DNA of 64,000 nt from Planobispora longispora (GCF_016863135.1 NZ_BOOH01000009.1:62001-126000); one strand, 5' to 3'; positions 31,777 to 41,900 are shown, numbered from the stretch's first letter. Notes: generated from the letters alone by a model not told the origin. Made by a program: numbers and translations.

Positions 31777-32871
31777 GTGACAGAGACCTCTGTGCGGGAA
31801 CTGGAGGCGGTTCTCCTTGTCGGCGGGCAGGGGACACGCCTGCGCCCGCTGACGATCGGCACGCCCAAACCGCTGCTTCCCACGGCAGGGGTGCCCTTCC
31901 TCGCTCACCAGCTGGCGCGCGCCCGCTCGTTCGGCGTCCGCCGCGTCGTCTTCGCCACCTCCTACCGCGCGGAGATGTTCTCCGACGCGTTCGGGGACGG
32001 CTCGGCGTTCGGACTCTCCCTCGTGTACATGACCGAGGAGACCCCGCTCGGCACCGGAGGCGCGATCCGCAACGCGGCCGAGGCGCTGACCTGCGGGCCG
32101 GACGCGCCCGTGCTGGTGCTCAACGGCGACATCCTGTCCGGGCACGACATCGGCGACCAGGTCGCCCGGCACGTCGCCCGGGAGGCCGCCCTCACCCTGC
32201 ACCTGACCGAGGTGGACGACCCCTCGCGTTTCGGCTGCGTGCCGACCGACGACGAGGGCTGGGTGACCGCCTTCCTGGAGAAGACCCCGAACCCGGTCAC
32301 CAACCGGATCAACGCGGGCTGCTACGTCTTCACCCGCTCGGTGATCGACACGATCCCGGAGGGCGAGGTCGTCTCGGTCGAGCGGGAGACCTTCCCCGGG
32401 CTGATCGAGGCCGGGGCCCGGGTGCTCGGCTACCCCGACGCCTCCTACTGGCTCGACGTGGGCACCCCGGCCGCGTTCGTCCAGGGCTCCCGCGACCTGG
32501 TCCTCGGTCGCCTGTCCTCGCCCGCCCTGCCCGGCCCGACGGGTGACCTCCTCGCCCTGCCCGGAGCCGTGATCTCGTCCGAGGCCAAGGTGGCCGGCGG
32601 ATCGACGGTGGGGTCCCGCGCGGTGGTGGAGGCGGGGGCCAAGGTCACCGGGAGCGTCCTGGGCGACGACTGCGTGGTCGAGTCCGGGGCGACCGTGGCC
32701 GACTCGGTCGTCGGGGCCGGCGCGCGCGTGGCCTCGGGCGCGGTCCTGCGGGACGCGGTGATCGGGGACGGCGCGGTGGTCGGTCCCGGCAACGAGCTCC
32801 TCGAGGGCGCTCGCGTCTGGCCGGGCGTCGCGCTGCCCGGATGCGCGATCCGCTTCTCCAGCGACGTCTGA
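31777..32871 (+). CDS. NDP-sugar pyrophosphorylase, mannose-1-phosphate guanylyltransferase-like
   Basis: Cytoplasmic nucleotidyltransferase of 364 aa joining a sugar-1-phosphate to a nucleotide. The N-terminal domain (about 8-240) has the signature LVGGQGTRLRPLT, the PKPLLP loop and NGDILSG. The C-terminal part (about 260-364) is a left-handed beta-helix with repeated hexapeptides (VVEAGAKVTGSV, VVESGATVADSV). Length, domain order and neighbourhood (fbi and manB genes) match the mycobacterial Rv3264c protein, described as a GDP-mannose pyrophosphorylase. With phosphomannomutase (50567) and the isomerase (52118) it would complete GDP-mannose synthesis. The nucleotide specificity is not directly visible. 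Confidence 0.85.
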   Translation: MTETSVRELEAVLLVGGQGTRLRPLTIGTPKPLLPTAGVPFLAHQLARARSFGVRRVVFATSYRAEMFSDAFGDGSAFGLSLVYMTEETPLGTGGAIRNAAEALTCGPDAPVLVLNGDILSGHDIGDQVARHVAREAALTLHLTEVDDPSRFGCVPTDDEGWVTAFLEKTPNPVTNRINAGCYVFTRSVIDTIPEGEVVSVERETFPGLIEAGARVLGYPDASYWLDVGTPAAFVQGSRDLVLGRLSSPALPGPTGDLLALPGAVISSEAKVAGGSTVGSRAVVEAGAKVTGSVLGDDCVVESGATVADSVVGAGARVASGAVLRDAVIGDGAVVGPGNELLEGARVWPGVALPGCAIRFSSDV

Positions 32872-32878
32872 GCCACCG

Positions 32879-33883
32879 GTGAACCCGCCGTACGGCCCGC
32901 CGTCCGGAGGACCGGCCGGCATCGCGGCCCCCGAGCCGCGCGCTCCCGGCGTGCCGGCCGAGACCCGCGCCGCCTCGGCCCCGCCGGCCGCGGAGCGGCG
33001 CTGGCGGCCGGAGGGGTCCCTGGACGTCCTGCTGACCCTGCGCCCGCACCGGCGCGGGGGCGGGGATCCCACCTGGCGCCGGACGCCCGACGGGGCGATC
33101 TGGCGGACCTGCCGGACCCCCGACGGGCCGGGCACGCTCCGGGTCGGCGCGCGGGGCGGGGAGATCCTGGCCTCGGCCTGGGGGCGGGGCGCGCCGTGGC
33201 TGCTGGAGACGCTGCCGTCGCTGCTCGGCGCGGACGACGACGTCGCGGGGTTCACGCCGGGGCACGGGGTGGTGCGGGACGCGGCCCGCCGTCATCCGGG
33301 GCTGCGGATCGGGCGGACCTCGCGGGTGCTGGAGGCCCTGGTCCCCGCCGTGCTGGAGCAGAAGGTCGTGCTCGAGGAGGCCCGGCGGGCGTGGCGGTGG
33401 CTGGTGTCCCGGTACGGCGAGCCCGCGCCGGGCCCCGCCCCCGAGGGCATGCGGGTCTTCCCCGCCCCCGAGGTGTGGCGGTCGATCCCGGCGTGGGACT
33501 GGCACCGGGCCGGGGCGGAGGCCGTACGGGCTAAGACGGTCATGAATGCCGCGTGGCACGCGGAGAAGCTGGAGGCGGCCGCCGGCAGCGCGGAGCTGGA
33601 CCGGCTGCTGCGGGCCCTGCCCGGAATCGGGGTCTGGACGTCGGCGGAGGTGCGTCAGCGCTCACACGGAGACCCCGACGCGGTCTCGGTGGGCGACTAC
33701 CACCTGCCGTCGCTGGTCGGCTGGTCGCTGACCGGGCGGCGCACCGACGACGCGGGGATGTTGCGGCTGCTGGCCCCCTACCGCGGGCACCGCCACCGGG
33801 TCGGCCGCCTGCTGGCGCTGGGCGGCGAACGGCCGCCCGCCCGCGGGCCGCGGGCGCGGATACGGGACTACCGCTCGTTCTGA
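32879..33883 (+). CDS. DNA-3-methyladenine glycosylase, AlkA/HhH-GPD family
   Basis: Base-excision repair glycosylase of 334 aa. The helix-hairpin-helix is LRALPGIGVWTSAEV (about 242-256) and the catalytic Asp is Asp273 in SVGDYHL. The N-terminal region (about 45-130) is the AlkA-like beta domain; the first 40 residues are Pro/Ala-rich. It should remove alkylated bases from DNA. The start is GTG at 32879, 8 bases after the pyrophosphorylase stop, so it may be expressed from that promoter, although its role is unrelated. No adaptive-response regulator is nearby. Confidence 0.85.
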   Translation: MNPPYGPPSGGPAGIAAPEPRAPGVPAETRAASAPPAAERRWRPEGSLDVLLTLRPHRRGGGDPTWRRTPDGAIWRTCRTPDGPGTLRVGARGGEILASAWGRGAPWLLETLPSLLGADDDVAGFTPGHGVVRDAARRHPGLRIGRTSRVLEALVPAVLEQKVVLEEARRAWRWLVSRYGEPAPGPAPEGMRVFPAPEVWRSIPAWDWHRAGAEAVRAKTVMNAAWHAEKLEAAAGSAELDRLLRALPGIGVWTSAEVRQRSHGDPDAVSVGDYHLPSLVGWSLTGRRTDDAGMLRLLAPYRGHRHRVGRLLALGGERPPARGPRARIRDYRSF

Positions 33884-33996
33884 GTCCGTCCCGGGGAGGC
33901 CGCGGCGCGTCCGGTCACGCCCGATGCGATCCGTGGCGCCGCCGCGTCATCCGGACGGGGCATCACGTCCGCCGCGGTGGGGGCGCCGGGTCCCCG

Positions 33997-34002
33997 TAGG
34001 AT
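33997..34002 (+). promoter_or_regulatory. -10 hexamer TAGGAT before the isochorismatase-fold gene
   Basis: TAGGAT ends 6 bases before ATG 34009. The AGGA inside it could also serve as a weak ribosome-binding site, so leaderless expression is less certain here. Confidence 0.35.
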
Positions 34003-34008
34003 CTGGGC

Positions 34009-34614
34009 ATGGTTCTCGACCCGCGGCACACCGCCGTCCTGGCCCTGCACTGGCAGGTCAACGTCATCAAGCCGGAGGGGTTCTTCGGCGGGATGCTGGC
34101 CGGGCCGGTGGCCCGCAGCGGCGTCGTGGAACGGGCCGCGCGCTTCCACGACGCGGTGGCCGCGCTGGGCGTGCCGGTCGTGTTCACCCGCTTCACCGTG
34201 CCGGAGGGCGAGGGCGGCCTGGTGCGCAACACCCGGTTCATGCAGGCCGTCGGAGACGCCCAGGAGGCCTTCCGGCCGGACGCTCCGGGCGCGCAGGTGA
34301 TCCCCGAGATGCTGAAGCAGGCGGAGGCCGGGCACGTCGTGGACAACCAGCGGCTGTCCGGGCTGGCGGGCGACGAGCTGCCCGGCTGGCTGGCCGGGCG
34401 CGGGATCCGCACCCTGCTGGTCACCGGAGTCGCCACCAACCTCACGGTCGAGCAGACCGCCAGGCACGGCACCGACCTGGGGTTCCACGTGCACCCGATC
34501 GCGGACTGCGTCGCGGCCGCGGCCGAGGAGGTCCACGCCGCGTCACTGGCGAATCTGGAACTGGCCACGGCGGGCTGCCTGACCGCCGACCGGGCGCTGG
34601 CCGGACTCGGCTGA
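34009..34614 (+). CDS. Isochorismatase-fold protein lacking the catalytic triad
   Basis: A 201-aa cysteine-hydrolase-fold protein of normal length. The family's three catalytic residues are all changed: the first-strand Asp (usually in VIDMQ) is His14 in LALHWQV; the Lys is Asn113 in VVDNQRLSG; the nucleophile Cys (usually TNVCVE) is Thr146 in TNLTVEQTAR. The flanking framework (TGVATN, TARHGTDLGF) is well kept, so the fold is under selection. It may bind a small amide or a pteridine-like ligand, or use a different mechanism as in the Cys-less PhzD-type isochorismatases, though those keep other catalytic residues. The neighbouring fbiC gene gives no clear link. Confidence 0.85.
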   Translation: MVLDPRHTAVLALHWQVNVIKPEGFFGGMLAGPVARSGVVERAARFHDAVAALGVPVVFTRFTVPEGEGGLVRNTRFMQAVGDAQEAFRPDAPGAQVIPEMLKQAEAGHVVDNQRLSGLAGDELPGWLAGRGIRTLLVTGVATNLTVEQTARHGTDLGFHVHPIADCVAAAAEEVHAASLANLELATAGCLTADRALAGLG

Positions 34615-34714
34615 CGGGAGCGCCTTCTCCGAGTCCGGTCCCGTGAGGACGCCCGGCAGGCGACCTGCTTCGCCGGGCGCGTCCGCTTCGCCGACACGGC
34701 GGCCGGGCGCCGGG

Positions 34715-34912
34715 TCAGCCGGCGACCGGTCGCGGGTGGTGGGCGGCCACCTTCGTGCGGGCGGAGGCCGCGGGCGCGGGGCTGCCGCTCGTTCTGAGGC
34801 CGTGGAACGGGTCGGGCTCGCTGGGTTGCCAGTCACGACCGTCGCGCGTGTCGGCTCCGATCAGCGGGACGAGGACGGCGAGGGCGACGAGGGCGAGGAC
34901 GAACCAGATCAT
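34715..34912 (-). CDS. Small single-helix membrane protein
   Basis: A 65-aa protein. ATG at 34912 has GGAGAT on the minus strand 4 bases upstream. The N-terminal MIWFVLALVALAVLVPLI is a membrane helix or uncleaved signal anchor; after it come the conserved-looking DTRDGRDWQPSEPDPF and a basic tail. Proteins of this type (a short helix followed by a D-x-R-D-x-x-D-W motif) are common in actinomycetes but have no known function that I recall. It lies between convergent and divergent genes, with its own promoter region in the 170 bases before fbiC. Confidence 0.65.
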   Translation of the reverse strand: MIWFVLALVALAVLVPLIGADTRDGRDWQPSEPDPFHGLRTSGSPAPAASARTKVAAHHPRPVAG

Positions 34913-35069
34913 TTCTATCTCCTGGGAGGGGTTCCGGTTGGATGTCTCTAATCTATGCAGGCGCAAGCATTTACGTCTATCGAGACTTTCTTCAGTGTTC
35001 CCTTTAGTAGATCTGAACTATGCGATCGACCGCCCGCCCCCGGGTGCCGGACCGGTGAGCGAAGCCCCG

Positions 35070-35082
35070 TAATGTGCGCACA
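35070..35082 (+). promoter_or_regulatory. -10 hexamer TAATGT and palindrome at the fbiC start
   Basis: TAATGT (35070-35075) ends 6 bases before ATG 35082, which suggests a leaderless message. The overlapping perfect 10-bp palindrome TGTGCGCACA (35073-35082) reaches the start codon and could be an operator. Confidence 0.45.
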
Positions 35083-37679
35083 TGAGCGCACACCCCACCG
35101 AAGCCGCGATGCGCCGCGCCCTGGCCAGGGCCCGCGACGGCAAAGCCCTCGACCAGGCCGAAGCCACCGTCCTGCTGCACGCCAGGGACGCGGACCTCGA
35201 CGCCCTGGTCGGCTATGCGGGGCGGGTCAGGGACGCGGGTCTGGAGGCCGCCGGGCGTCCGGGGGTCATCACCTACAGCCGCAAGGTGTTCATCCCGCTG
35301 ACCCGGCTCTGCCGCGACCGCTGCGGCTACTGCACCTTCGCCACCGCCCCGCACAAGCTCGACAGCCCGTTCCTCAGCCCCGACGAGGTCCTGGAGATCG
35401 CCCGGCAGGGCGCCGCGATGGGGTGCAAGGAGGCGCTGTTCACGCTGGGCGACCGGCCGGAGGACCGCTGGCACCAGGCCCGCGAGTGGCTGGACGCGCA
35501 CGGCTACGACGACACGCTCTCCTACGTGCGGGCGATGGCGATCCGGGTGCTGGAGGAGACCGGACTGCTGCCGCACCTCAACCCGGGGGTCATGACCTGG
35601 CGCGACCTGCAGCGCCTCAAGCCGGTCGCGCCCTCGATGGGCATGATGCTGGAGACGACCTCACGGCGCCTGTTCGAGGAGAAGGGGCAGCCGCACTACG
35701 GCTCCCCGGACAAGGACCCCGCCGTACGGCTGCGCGTGCTGGAGGACGCGGGGCGCTCCAACGTGCCCTTCACCAGCGGCATTCTGATCGGCATCGGCGA
35801 GACGGTCGGGGAACGGGCCGATTCGCTGTTCGCGCTGCGGAAGGTCTCCCGGGAGTACGGCGGGCTCCAGGAGGTCATCGTCCAGAACTTCCGCGCCAAG
35901 CCCGACACCGCGATGCGCGGCATGCCGGACGCGGACCTGCAGGAGCTGGCCGCCACGATCGCGGTGGCCCGCCTGGTGCTGGGGCCGAAGGCGCGGGTGC
36001 AGGCGCCGCCGAACCTGGTGGGGGCCGAGTACGACCTGATGATCCGGGCCGGGATCGACGACTGGGGCGGGGTGTCCCCGCTCACCCCCGACCACGTCAA
36101 CCCCGAGCGCCCCTGGCCGCAGATCGACGACCTCGCCGCCCGCACCGCCGCCTCCGGGTTCGCGCTGCGGGAACGGCTGACGGTCTACCCCGAGTACGTG
36201 CTCGCCGGAGAGCCGTGGCTCGACCCCCGGGTGAGCGCCCACGTCGCGGCCCTCGCCGACCCGGAGACCGGGCTCGCCCGCGAGGACGCCGAGCTCGTCG
36301 GCCGCCCCTGGCAGGAGCCCGACGGCGGCTTCACCTCCGTGGGCCGCACCGATCTGCACACGGCGGTCGACGCCGAGGGGCGCACCGCCGACCGCCGCGA
36401 CGACTTCGACCACGTCTACGGCGACTGGGACGCCCTGAGGGACCGTCTCCCGGGCGCCGGGGAGACGGTCGCGCTGCGGCTGGGGGAGGTCGGCCAGGCG
36501 CTGCGGCGGGCGGAGAGCGATCCCGCCGGGCTGACCGAGGCGCAGGCGCTGACCCTGCTCGGGCTGGCCGGGGACCACGACGGCGCCGGAGCCGACGACG
36601 CGGCCCTGGACGAGCTGTGCCGGATCGCCGACGGCCTGCGCGCGCAGGCCGTGGGGGACGACGTCACCTACGTCGTCAACCGGAACATCAACTTCACCAA
36701 CGTCTGCTACACCGGCTGCCGGTTCTGCGCCTTCGCGCAGCGCCGTACCGACGCCGACGCCTACACTCTCTCGCTGGAGGAGGTGGCGGACCGGGCGCAG
36801 GAGGGCTGGGAGGCCGGGGCGACCGAGGTGTGCATGCAGGGCGGCATCCACCCGGACCTGCCCGGCACCGCCTACTTCGACATCGCCAGGGCGGTCAAGG
36901 CGCGGATCCCGGAGATGCACGTCCACGCGTTCTCCCCGATGGAGGTCGTCAACGGCGCGAGCCGGACGAACCTGTCCATCGAGGACTGGCTGATCGCCGC
37001 CAGGGAGGCCGGGGTCGACTCGTTGCCCGGGACCGCGGCGGAGATCCTCGACGACGACGTGCGCTGGGTGCTGACCAAGGGCAAGCTGCCCGCCGCGGAG
37101 TGGGTGGAGATCATCTCGACCGCCCACCGGCTGGGCATCCCGACGACCTCCACGATGATGTACGGCCACGTGGACACCCACGCCCACTGGGTCCGGCACA
37201 TCCGCCTCATCCGCCGCATCCAGGAGGAGACCGGCGGGTTCACCGAGTTCGTGCTGCTGCCGTTCGTGCACCACAGCGCGCCCATCTACCTGGCCGGGAT
37301 CGCCCGTCCGGGCCCGACCGCGCGGGAGAACCGGGCCGTGCACGCGCTGGCCCGCATCCTGCTGCACGGCGCGATCGCCAACATCCAGTGCTCCTGGGTG
37401 AAGCTCCGCGACGACCTGTGCCGTCAGGTGCTCCAGGGCGGGGTCAACGACCTGGGCGGCACGCTGATGGAGGAGACGATCAGCCGGATGGCCGGGTCGG
37501 AGAACGGTTCGTTCAAGACGATCACCGAGATCGCGGAGATGGTCGCCCCGACCGGCCGGCCGCTCCGGCAGCGGACCACCTCCTACGGGGCGCCGAGTGC
37601 GGAACGGCTGGCCGCGGCGGCGGTGAGCGACGGAGTTTGTCAAAGCGTGCGTAACTTTGTCCCGCTAGACCGTCTATAA
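35082..37679 (+). CDS. fbiC: FO synthase (7,8-didemethyl-8-hydroxy-5-deazariboflavin synthase)
   Basis: Dual radical-SAM enzyme (865 aa) that condenses a ribityl-aminouracil with tyrosine to make the deazaflavin FO, the chromophore of cofactor F420. The N-terminal CofG half has the iron-sulphur motif C77-R-D-R-C81-G-Y-C84; the C-terminal CofH half has C542-Y-T-G-C546-R-F-C549. The fused form is usual in actinobacteria. The start ATG at 35082 is supported by a -10 hexamer at leaderless distance. fbiA and fbiB, which complete F420, are 3.2 kb downstream on the other strand, separated by a substrate-binding/VWA gene. Confidence 0.97.
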   Translation: MSAHPTEAAMRRALARARDGKALDQAEATVLLHARDADLDALVGYAGRVRDAGLEAAGRPGVITYSRKVFIPLTRLCRDRCGYCTFATAPHKLDSPFLSPDEVLEIARQGAAMGCKEALFTLGDRPEDRWHQAREWLDAHGYDDTLSYVRAMAIRVLEETGLLPHLNPGVMTWRDLQRLKPVAPSMGMMLETTSRRLFEEKGQPHYGSPDKDPAVRLRVLEDAGRSNVPFTSGILIGIGETVGERADSLFALRKVSREYGGLQEVIVQNFRAKPDTAMRGMPDADLQELAATIAVARLVLGPKARVQAPPNLVGAEYDLMIRAGIDDWGGVSPLTPDHVNPERPWPQIDDLAARTAASGFALRERLTVYPEYVLAGEPWLDPRVSAHVAALADPETGLAREDAELVGRPWQEPDGGFTSVGRTDLHTAVDAEGRTADRRDDFDHVYGDWDALRDRLPGAGETVALRLGEVGQALRRAESDPAGLTEAQALTLLGLAGDHDGAGADDAALDELCRIADGLRAQAVGDDVTYVVNRNINFTNVCYTGCRFCAFAQRRTDADAYTLSLEEVADRAQEGWEAGATEVCMQGGIHPDLPGTAYFDIARAVKARIPEMHVHAFSPMEVVNGASRTNLSIEDWLIAAREAGVDSLPGTAAEILDDDVRWVLTKGKLPAAEWVEIISTAHRLGIPTTSTMMYGHVDTHAHWVRHIRLIRRIQEETGGFTEFVLLPFVHHSAPIYLAGIARPGPTARENRAVHALARILLHGAIANIQCSWVKLRDDLCRQVLQGGVNDLGGTLMEETISRMAGSENGSFKTITEIAEMVAPTGRPLRQRTTSYGAPSAERLAAAAVSDGVCQSVRNFVPLDRL

Positions 37680-37695
37680 CATGTTCTATACATAC
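37671..37695 (+). promoter_or_regulatory. AT-rich promoter region with AACATGTT palindrome
   Basis: Directly after the fbiC stop the sequence turns AT-rich: CTATAACATGTTCTATACAT contains the palindrome AACATGTT flanked by TATA on both sides. It is the likely promoter or operator of the gene starting at 37754. Confidence 0.4.
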
Positions 37696-37753
37696 TTGCG
37701 CTCTGCAAGGGGTTCATTGGGAGAATCGTCACCCCCTGACGAGAGGTCCAAGC

Positions 37754-39511
37754 GTGTCCACCCCCGGTCGGCACCGCGTGGCCGCCGGCGCCGAGAGGCG
37801 CCGTCGGCAGGCGCGCCAACGTCTCACGCTCATCGTGGCCGCGGTGACGGTCGCCCTGGCGGGGGCCGTGGTGCTCACGCTGGAGCAGGTGGACGGCCCC
37901 TGCTCCGGTGACTCGGTCCTGGTCGACGTCGCCGCCGCGGTGGACATCGCGCCGACCGTGATGGAGGTGGCCGAGCGGTTCAACGCCGCCCGGGTCGAGG
38001 CCGAAGGCCGGTGCGTCCTGGTGCAGGTCACCGAGCAACCGCCGGCCACCGTGCTGCGGACGCTGATCGGGGGCACCGCGGGCGTGCTCGCGGCGCGCCC
38101 CGACGGGTGGATCTCCGACTCCTCGGCCTGGATCCGGCTCGCCCGCAAGCAGGGCGCGGAGGACATGGCGGGCACCGAGACGGTGGTGGCCACCTCGCCG
38201 CTGGTCTTCGCCACCCGCAAGTCCCTCGCCGACCGTTTCGCGGTCGGCAGGACCGAGATGAACTGGAGGATGGTCTTCCCGGCGACCACCCGGGGCCGGA
38301 TCGCGCCCAACGAGAACGAGCCCGACGTGGTCCGCGTCCCGGACCCGTCGCTCGCCGGGGCCGGCATCGCCACCGTGGCCGCCGCCCGGGACGTGGTGGG
38401 CACCGGGCCCGAGGCCGACCAGGCGCTCACCGCGTTCGTCCGCTGGGCCCAGGCGGGAGCCGCGCCCGACTACCGGAGCATGGTCGAGGCGATCGACCAG
38501 CGCTCCTTCTGGCAGCGGCCGGTGGTGATCGTCCCCGAGCAGTCGGTGTGGTTCCACAACCGGCGGCCGTCCGCCGACCCGCTCGTCGCGCTCCACCCCC
38601 GCGAGGGGACCATCAACCTCGACTATCCCTACGTGGTCACCTCCGGCGACCCGGCCAAGGCGAGCGGGTCGCGGGCCTTCGCCTCCTGGCTCCGCTCCCC
38701 GGAGACCCAGGAGGCGGTACGGCGGGCGGGCTTCCGCTCGGCCGACGGCACCAAGGCCCCCTACTCGCCCGGACCGGAGATCCCGACCGACATCCCCCGG
38801 ACCCGCCCCACCATCGTGCCCGCCCGGGTCGACGAGGCGCTGGAGGCGTGGAGCAGGCTGGCCCCGCCGACCAACATCCTGGTGCTGGCCGACACCTCCC
38901 GGCGCATGGCCGAACCGATCAAGGGGGAGCGCGGCAAGACGAAGCTGTCCGTGGCGCTCGACGCCGCCCGCCTGGGCCTGCAGCTGTTCCCCGACTCGAC
39001 CCACATGGGCATGTGGGAGTTCGCCGACGGCAAGGGCTCCGGCGACGACCAGCGGGAGCGGGTGAAGATCGGCCCGATCAACGAGCCGGACGGCGGGCAG
39101 GTCATCCGGCGCAGCCGGCTGGAGGAGCTCACCCGGACCGTGCGCGCCGACCGCGACCGGTCGAGCTCGCTGAACGACTCGGTCCTGGCCGGGTTCCGCG
39201 AGGTGACCAACGCCTACGACGAGCAGATGAACAACACCCTCCTGATCATCACCTCGGGCAAGGACGACGGCAGGGGGATCTCCAGCACGGAGCTGCTGCG
39301 GACGCTCCGCGACGAGTGGGACCCGCAGTACCCCGTCCAGATCGTCGTCCTGGCCTTCGGCGACGACGTCGACCGGGACACGCTCTCCCAGGTGGCCACG
39401 GCCACCAACGGCTCCCTGCACGTCGCCACGGAACCCGGCGAGATCATCGACGTCTTCCTGTCCGCCCTGGCCCGCCGCCTGTGCCACCCCACCTGCCGCA
39501 AGGCGTCCTGA
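37754..39511 (+). CDS. Membrane-anchored substrate-binding protein with C-terminal VWA domain
   Basis: A 585-aa surface protein. A basic N-terminus and one helix (about 25-44) anchor it; residues about 50-340 look like an extracellular solute-binding protein, and about 373-560 form a von Willebrand A domain. The metal-site motif reads D380-T-S-R-R, so the second Ser of D-x-S-x-S is missing; binding of Mg2+ is doubtful. A Cys pair at the end (CHPTC) may be oxidised. The start is GTG at 37754 with GAGAGG upstream. Actinobacterial proteins of this plan have no settled function. It lies between fbiC and the fbiAB pair and is convergent with fbiB. Confidence 0.82.
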   Translation: MSTPGRHRVAAGAERRRRQARQRLTLIVAAVTVALAGAVVLTLEQVDGPCSGDSVLVDVAAAVDIAPTVMEVAERFNAARVEAEGRCVLVQVTEQPPATVLRTLIGGTAGVLAARPDGWISDSSAWIRLARKQGAEDMAGTETVVATSPLVFATRKSLADRFAVGRTEMNWRMVFPATTRGRIAPNENEPDVVRVPDPSLAGAGIATVAAARDVVGTGPEADQALTAFVRWAQAGAAPDYRSMVEAIDQRSFWQRPVVIVPEQSVWFHNRRPSADPLVALHPREGTINLDYPYVVTSGDPAKASGSRAFASWLRSPETQEAVRRAGFRSADGTKAPYSPGPEIPTDIPRTRPTIVPARVDEALEAWSRLAPPTNILVLADTSRRMAEPIKGERGKTKLSVALDAARLGLQLFPDSTHMGMWEFADGKGSGDDQRERVKIGPINEPDGGQVIRRSRLEELTRTVRADRDRSSSLNDSVLAGFREVTNAYDEQMNNTLLIITSGKDDGRGISSTELLRTLRDEWDPQYPVQIVVLAFGDDVDRDTLSQVATATNGSLHVATEPGEIIDVFLSALARRLCHPTCRKAS

Positions 39512-39566
39512 CCCCACGGCCGGAGCCCGCGAACCTCTCGGTCCGCCATCGCCGGCATGCCGGCTT

Positions 39567-39604
39567 CCGGTAAAACGCGGAAATCGATCTCCGCGTTTTA
39601 CCGG
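39567..39604. terminator. Bidirectional terminator, 15-bp perfect stem
   Basis: CCGGTAAAACGCGGA (39567-39581), an 8-base loop and the exact complement (39590-39604). The A-run and T-run within the stem serve both strands. The stop codon of fbiB (minus strand) lies inside the right arm, so the last codons of fbiB are part of its own terminator. Confidence 0.8.
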
Positions 39605-40920
39605 GTGACGATGAAGTCGGCGGCCTTCCTGGGGGCGCGGTCGCGGGGCGGGGCGGCGGGGCGGCCGATGGCGACGGCGCCCATGGGGTCCCAGGCGTCC
39701 GGGAGGTCGAGCACCTCGCGGACCACCTCGCGGCAGAACATCGTGGACGACACCCAGGCCGAGCCGAGGCCCTCGACCGCGAGCTGGACCAGGAAGTTCT
39801 GCACGCCCGCACCGGTCGCGACCACGAACATCTCCCGCTCGGCGGCGTTGCGGCGCCCGTCGCGGTAGGTGTGCGAGCCCTCCATGACCAGGCAGGGGAT
39901 CGCCAGGTAGGGCGCGTTGCGCAGCACGTCGCCGCGCCTGACCCGCTTGGCGATCGACTCCTCGGAGAAGCCGTCGCCGCGCAGGTCGGCGATCCACGCC
40001 TCGCGCATGGCGTCGAGCAGCTTCTCGCGGATCTGCGCCGACTCCAGCAGCACGAACCGCCACGGCGTCGTGTGGTGCGGGGCGGGCGCGGCGATCGCGG
40101 CGTCCACCGCGCGGCGGACCTTGGCGCCGTCGACCGGCGCGGGGGAGAACTCGCGGATGGTACGGCGGGCGAAGACCACGTCGCGGGAGCCGTACCGGAA
40201 CATGTCGTCCTCGGACTGGCGGACCAGCTCGCGGATGCCGGGGCCGTCCTCCTGGGTGGTGTACTCGGTCATGCCCCGGATCACCGCCACCGGGGTCTGC
40301 GCCAGCTTGCCCTTGACCAGGTCGCCCGCGGCGGCGAACTCGTCGGCGATGGCGGTCAGGGTGACCTCCAGCGCGTTGCCGTGGTCGTCGGACAGGCCCC
40401 GGTAGTCGAGCATGGGGGGCACTCCGGCGACGCCGATGGCGAGGTCGGTCTGGCCGTTGCGCCAGGGGCGGCCGAAGGTGTCGGAGACGACCACGCCCAC
40501 CCAGACGCCGAGGCGCTCGGCGATGCCCGCGCGCAGGGTGCGGGCGGAGGCGTCGGGGTCGGCGGGCAGCAGCACGACGGTGCCCGGCTCGGTGTTGGAG
40601 GCGTCCACCCCGGCGGCGGCCATGACGAAGCCGTGGGAGGTCTGGGCGATCACGGTCTCGCCGCGCCGGGCGACGACCCGCTCGGTCTCGGCCGCGATCG
40701 CCTCGGCGCGGCCGTCGCCCCGGCGGGTCCGGCCCTCGGCCTTGCTCATCACCTTGGAGGTGACCACGAGGACGTCGCCGTCGCGCAGGTCGGGGCAGGC
40801 GGCGACGATCAGCTCGGCGAGGTCGTCGCCCTCCCGCACCTCGGGGATGCCGTTGACCGCGAAGACCTCGATGCGGACCTCGGCGGGGTCGTCCTTCCGG
40901 AATCGGCGGATCCTGCTCAT
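39598..40920 (-). CDS. fbiB: Bifunctional F420 gamma-glutamyl ligase / dehydro-F420-0 reductase
   Basis: A 440-aa two-domain protein. The N-terminal CofE domain (about 1-245) adds glutamates to F420-0 with GTP; visible motifs are [13 protein letters not shown] and [18 protein letters not shown]. The C-terminal nitroreductase-fold domain (about 255-440; [27 protein letters not shown]) binds FMN and reduces dehydro-F420-0. The start ATG at 40920 overlaps the fbiA stop (ATGA), so both are made from one message. The fused form is typical of actinobacteria. Its end coincides with a strong hairpin terminator shared with the convergent substrate-binding/VWA gene. Confidence 0.96.
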   Translation of the reverse strand: MSRIRRFRKDDPAEVRIEVFAVNGIPEVREGDDLAELIVAACPDLRDGDVLVVTSKVMSKAEGRTRRGDGRAEAIAAETERVVARRGETVIAQTSHGFVMAAAGVDASNTEPGTVVLLPADPDASARTLRAGIAERLGVWVGVVVSDTFGRPWRNGQTDLAIGVAGVPPMLDYRGLSDDHGNALEVTLTAIADEFAAAGDLVKGKLAQTPVAVIRGMTEYTTQEDGPGIRELVRQSEDDMFRYGSRDVVFARRTIREFSPAPVDGAKVRRAVDAAIAAPAPHHTTPWRFVLLESAQIREKLLDAMREAWIADLRGDGFSEESIAKRVRRGDVLRNAPYLAIPCLVMEGSHTYRDGRRNAAEREMFVVATGAGVQNFLVQLAVEGLGSAWVSSTMFCREVVREVLDLPDAWDPMGAVAIGRPAAPPRDRAPRKAADFIVTR

Positions 40921-41900
40921 CGCGCGTCCTCCGGAGCCGGGGCCGCCGGGGTCCCGGCCGGGGTCCGGGCGATCTCGGCGGCCAGGTCGAGCGCGGCGCG
41001 TGCGATGGCGGCGGCGGACTCGACGTCGTGCATGATCAGCGGGCGGGCCTGGACCCGGACGCCGTCCAGGGCGACCCCGGCGTCCTCTTCGGCGACCAGC
41101 CAGCCGTTGATCAGCGGCGAGCCGTACAGCTCCAGGACGGCCTGGGCGGTGGTGTCCACCCCGATCGCGGTCAGGCAGGCGTCGGCCATGCCGCGGACCG
41201 GGGCGCCGCCGACGATCGGGGAGACGCCGACGACGGTCTTGCCCTCCAGCGCCTCGCGGATTCCCTTGATCTGCAGGATCGTGCCGATGCTGACCACCGG
41301 GTTGGAGGGCGGGAGGATCACGGCGTCGGCGTCGGCGATCGCCTGGAGCACGCCGGGGGCGGGCCGGGCCTCGTCGGCGCCGACCAGAATGATCTGCTCG
41401 GCCGGGAGCGAGGCGCGCAGGCGGACCCACCACTCCTGGAAGTGCACGGCCCGGCGGCCCCGCTCATCGGTGATCACGACGTGGGTCTCGGTCCGGTCGT
41501 CGCTCATCGGGATCAGCCGCACGCCCGGCTCCCACCGCGCGCACAGCGCCTCGGTGACCGCCGAGAGCGGGTAGCCGGCGTCGAGCATCTGGGTGCGGAC
41601 GATGTGGGTGGCGAAGTCGCGGTCGCCCAGGCCGAACCACTGCGGCTCGACGCCGTAGGCGGCCAGCTCCTCCTTGACGGCGTGCGACTCCTTGTCGCGT
41701 CCCCAGCCCTGCTCCTCGTTGATGCCGCCGCCGAGGGTGTACATCACCGTGTCGAGGTCGGGGCAGACCCTCAGCCCGAAGAGGGTGATGTCGTCACCGG
41801 TGTTGCCGATGACCGTGATGTCGGCGTCGGGGGCCGCGGCGCGGAGGCCGCGCAGGAAACGGGCGCCGCCGATTCCGCCGGCGAGGGACACGATGCGCAT
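40917..41900 (-). CDS. fbiA: 2-phospho-L-lactate/phosphoenolpyruvate transferase of F420 synthesis
   Basis: A 327-aa enzyme (CofD family) that transfers the phosphoenolpyruvyl or phospholactyl group from the guanosine-activated form to FO, making dehydro-F420-0 or F420-0. The start ATG at 41900 opens [19 protein letters not shown], the family's nucleotide-binding start; [19 protein letters not shown] (about 34-52) and [12 protein letters not shown] are also typical. It is the first gene of the fbiA-fbiB unit. A TATAAC hexamer on the minus strand (42042-42037) is a possible -10 box, giving a leader of about 130 bases. Confidence 0.96.
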   Translation of the reverse strand: MRIVSLAGGIGGARFLRGLRAAAPDADITVIGNTGDDITLFGLRVCPDLDTVMYTLGGGINEEQGWGRDKESHAVKEELAAYGVEPQWFGLGDRDFATHIVRTQMLDAGYPLSAVTEALCARWEPGVRLIPMSDDRTETHVVITDERGRRAVHFQEWWVRLRASLPAEQIILVGADEARPAPGVLQAIADADAVILPPSNPVVSIGTILQIKGIREALEGKTVVGVSPIVGGAPVRGMADACLTAIGVDTTAQAVLELYGSPLINGWLVAEEDAGVALDGVRVQARPLIMHDVESAAAIARAALDLAAEIARTPAGTPAAPAPEDAR

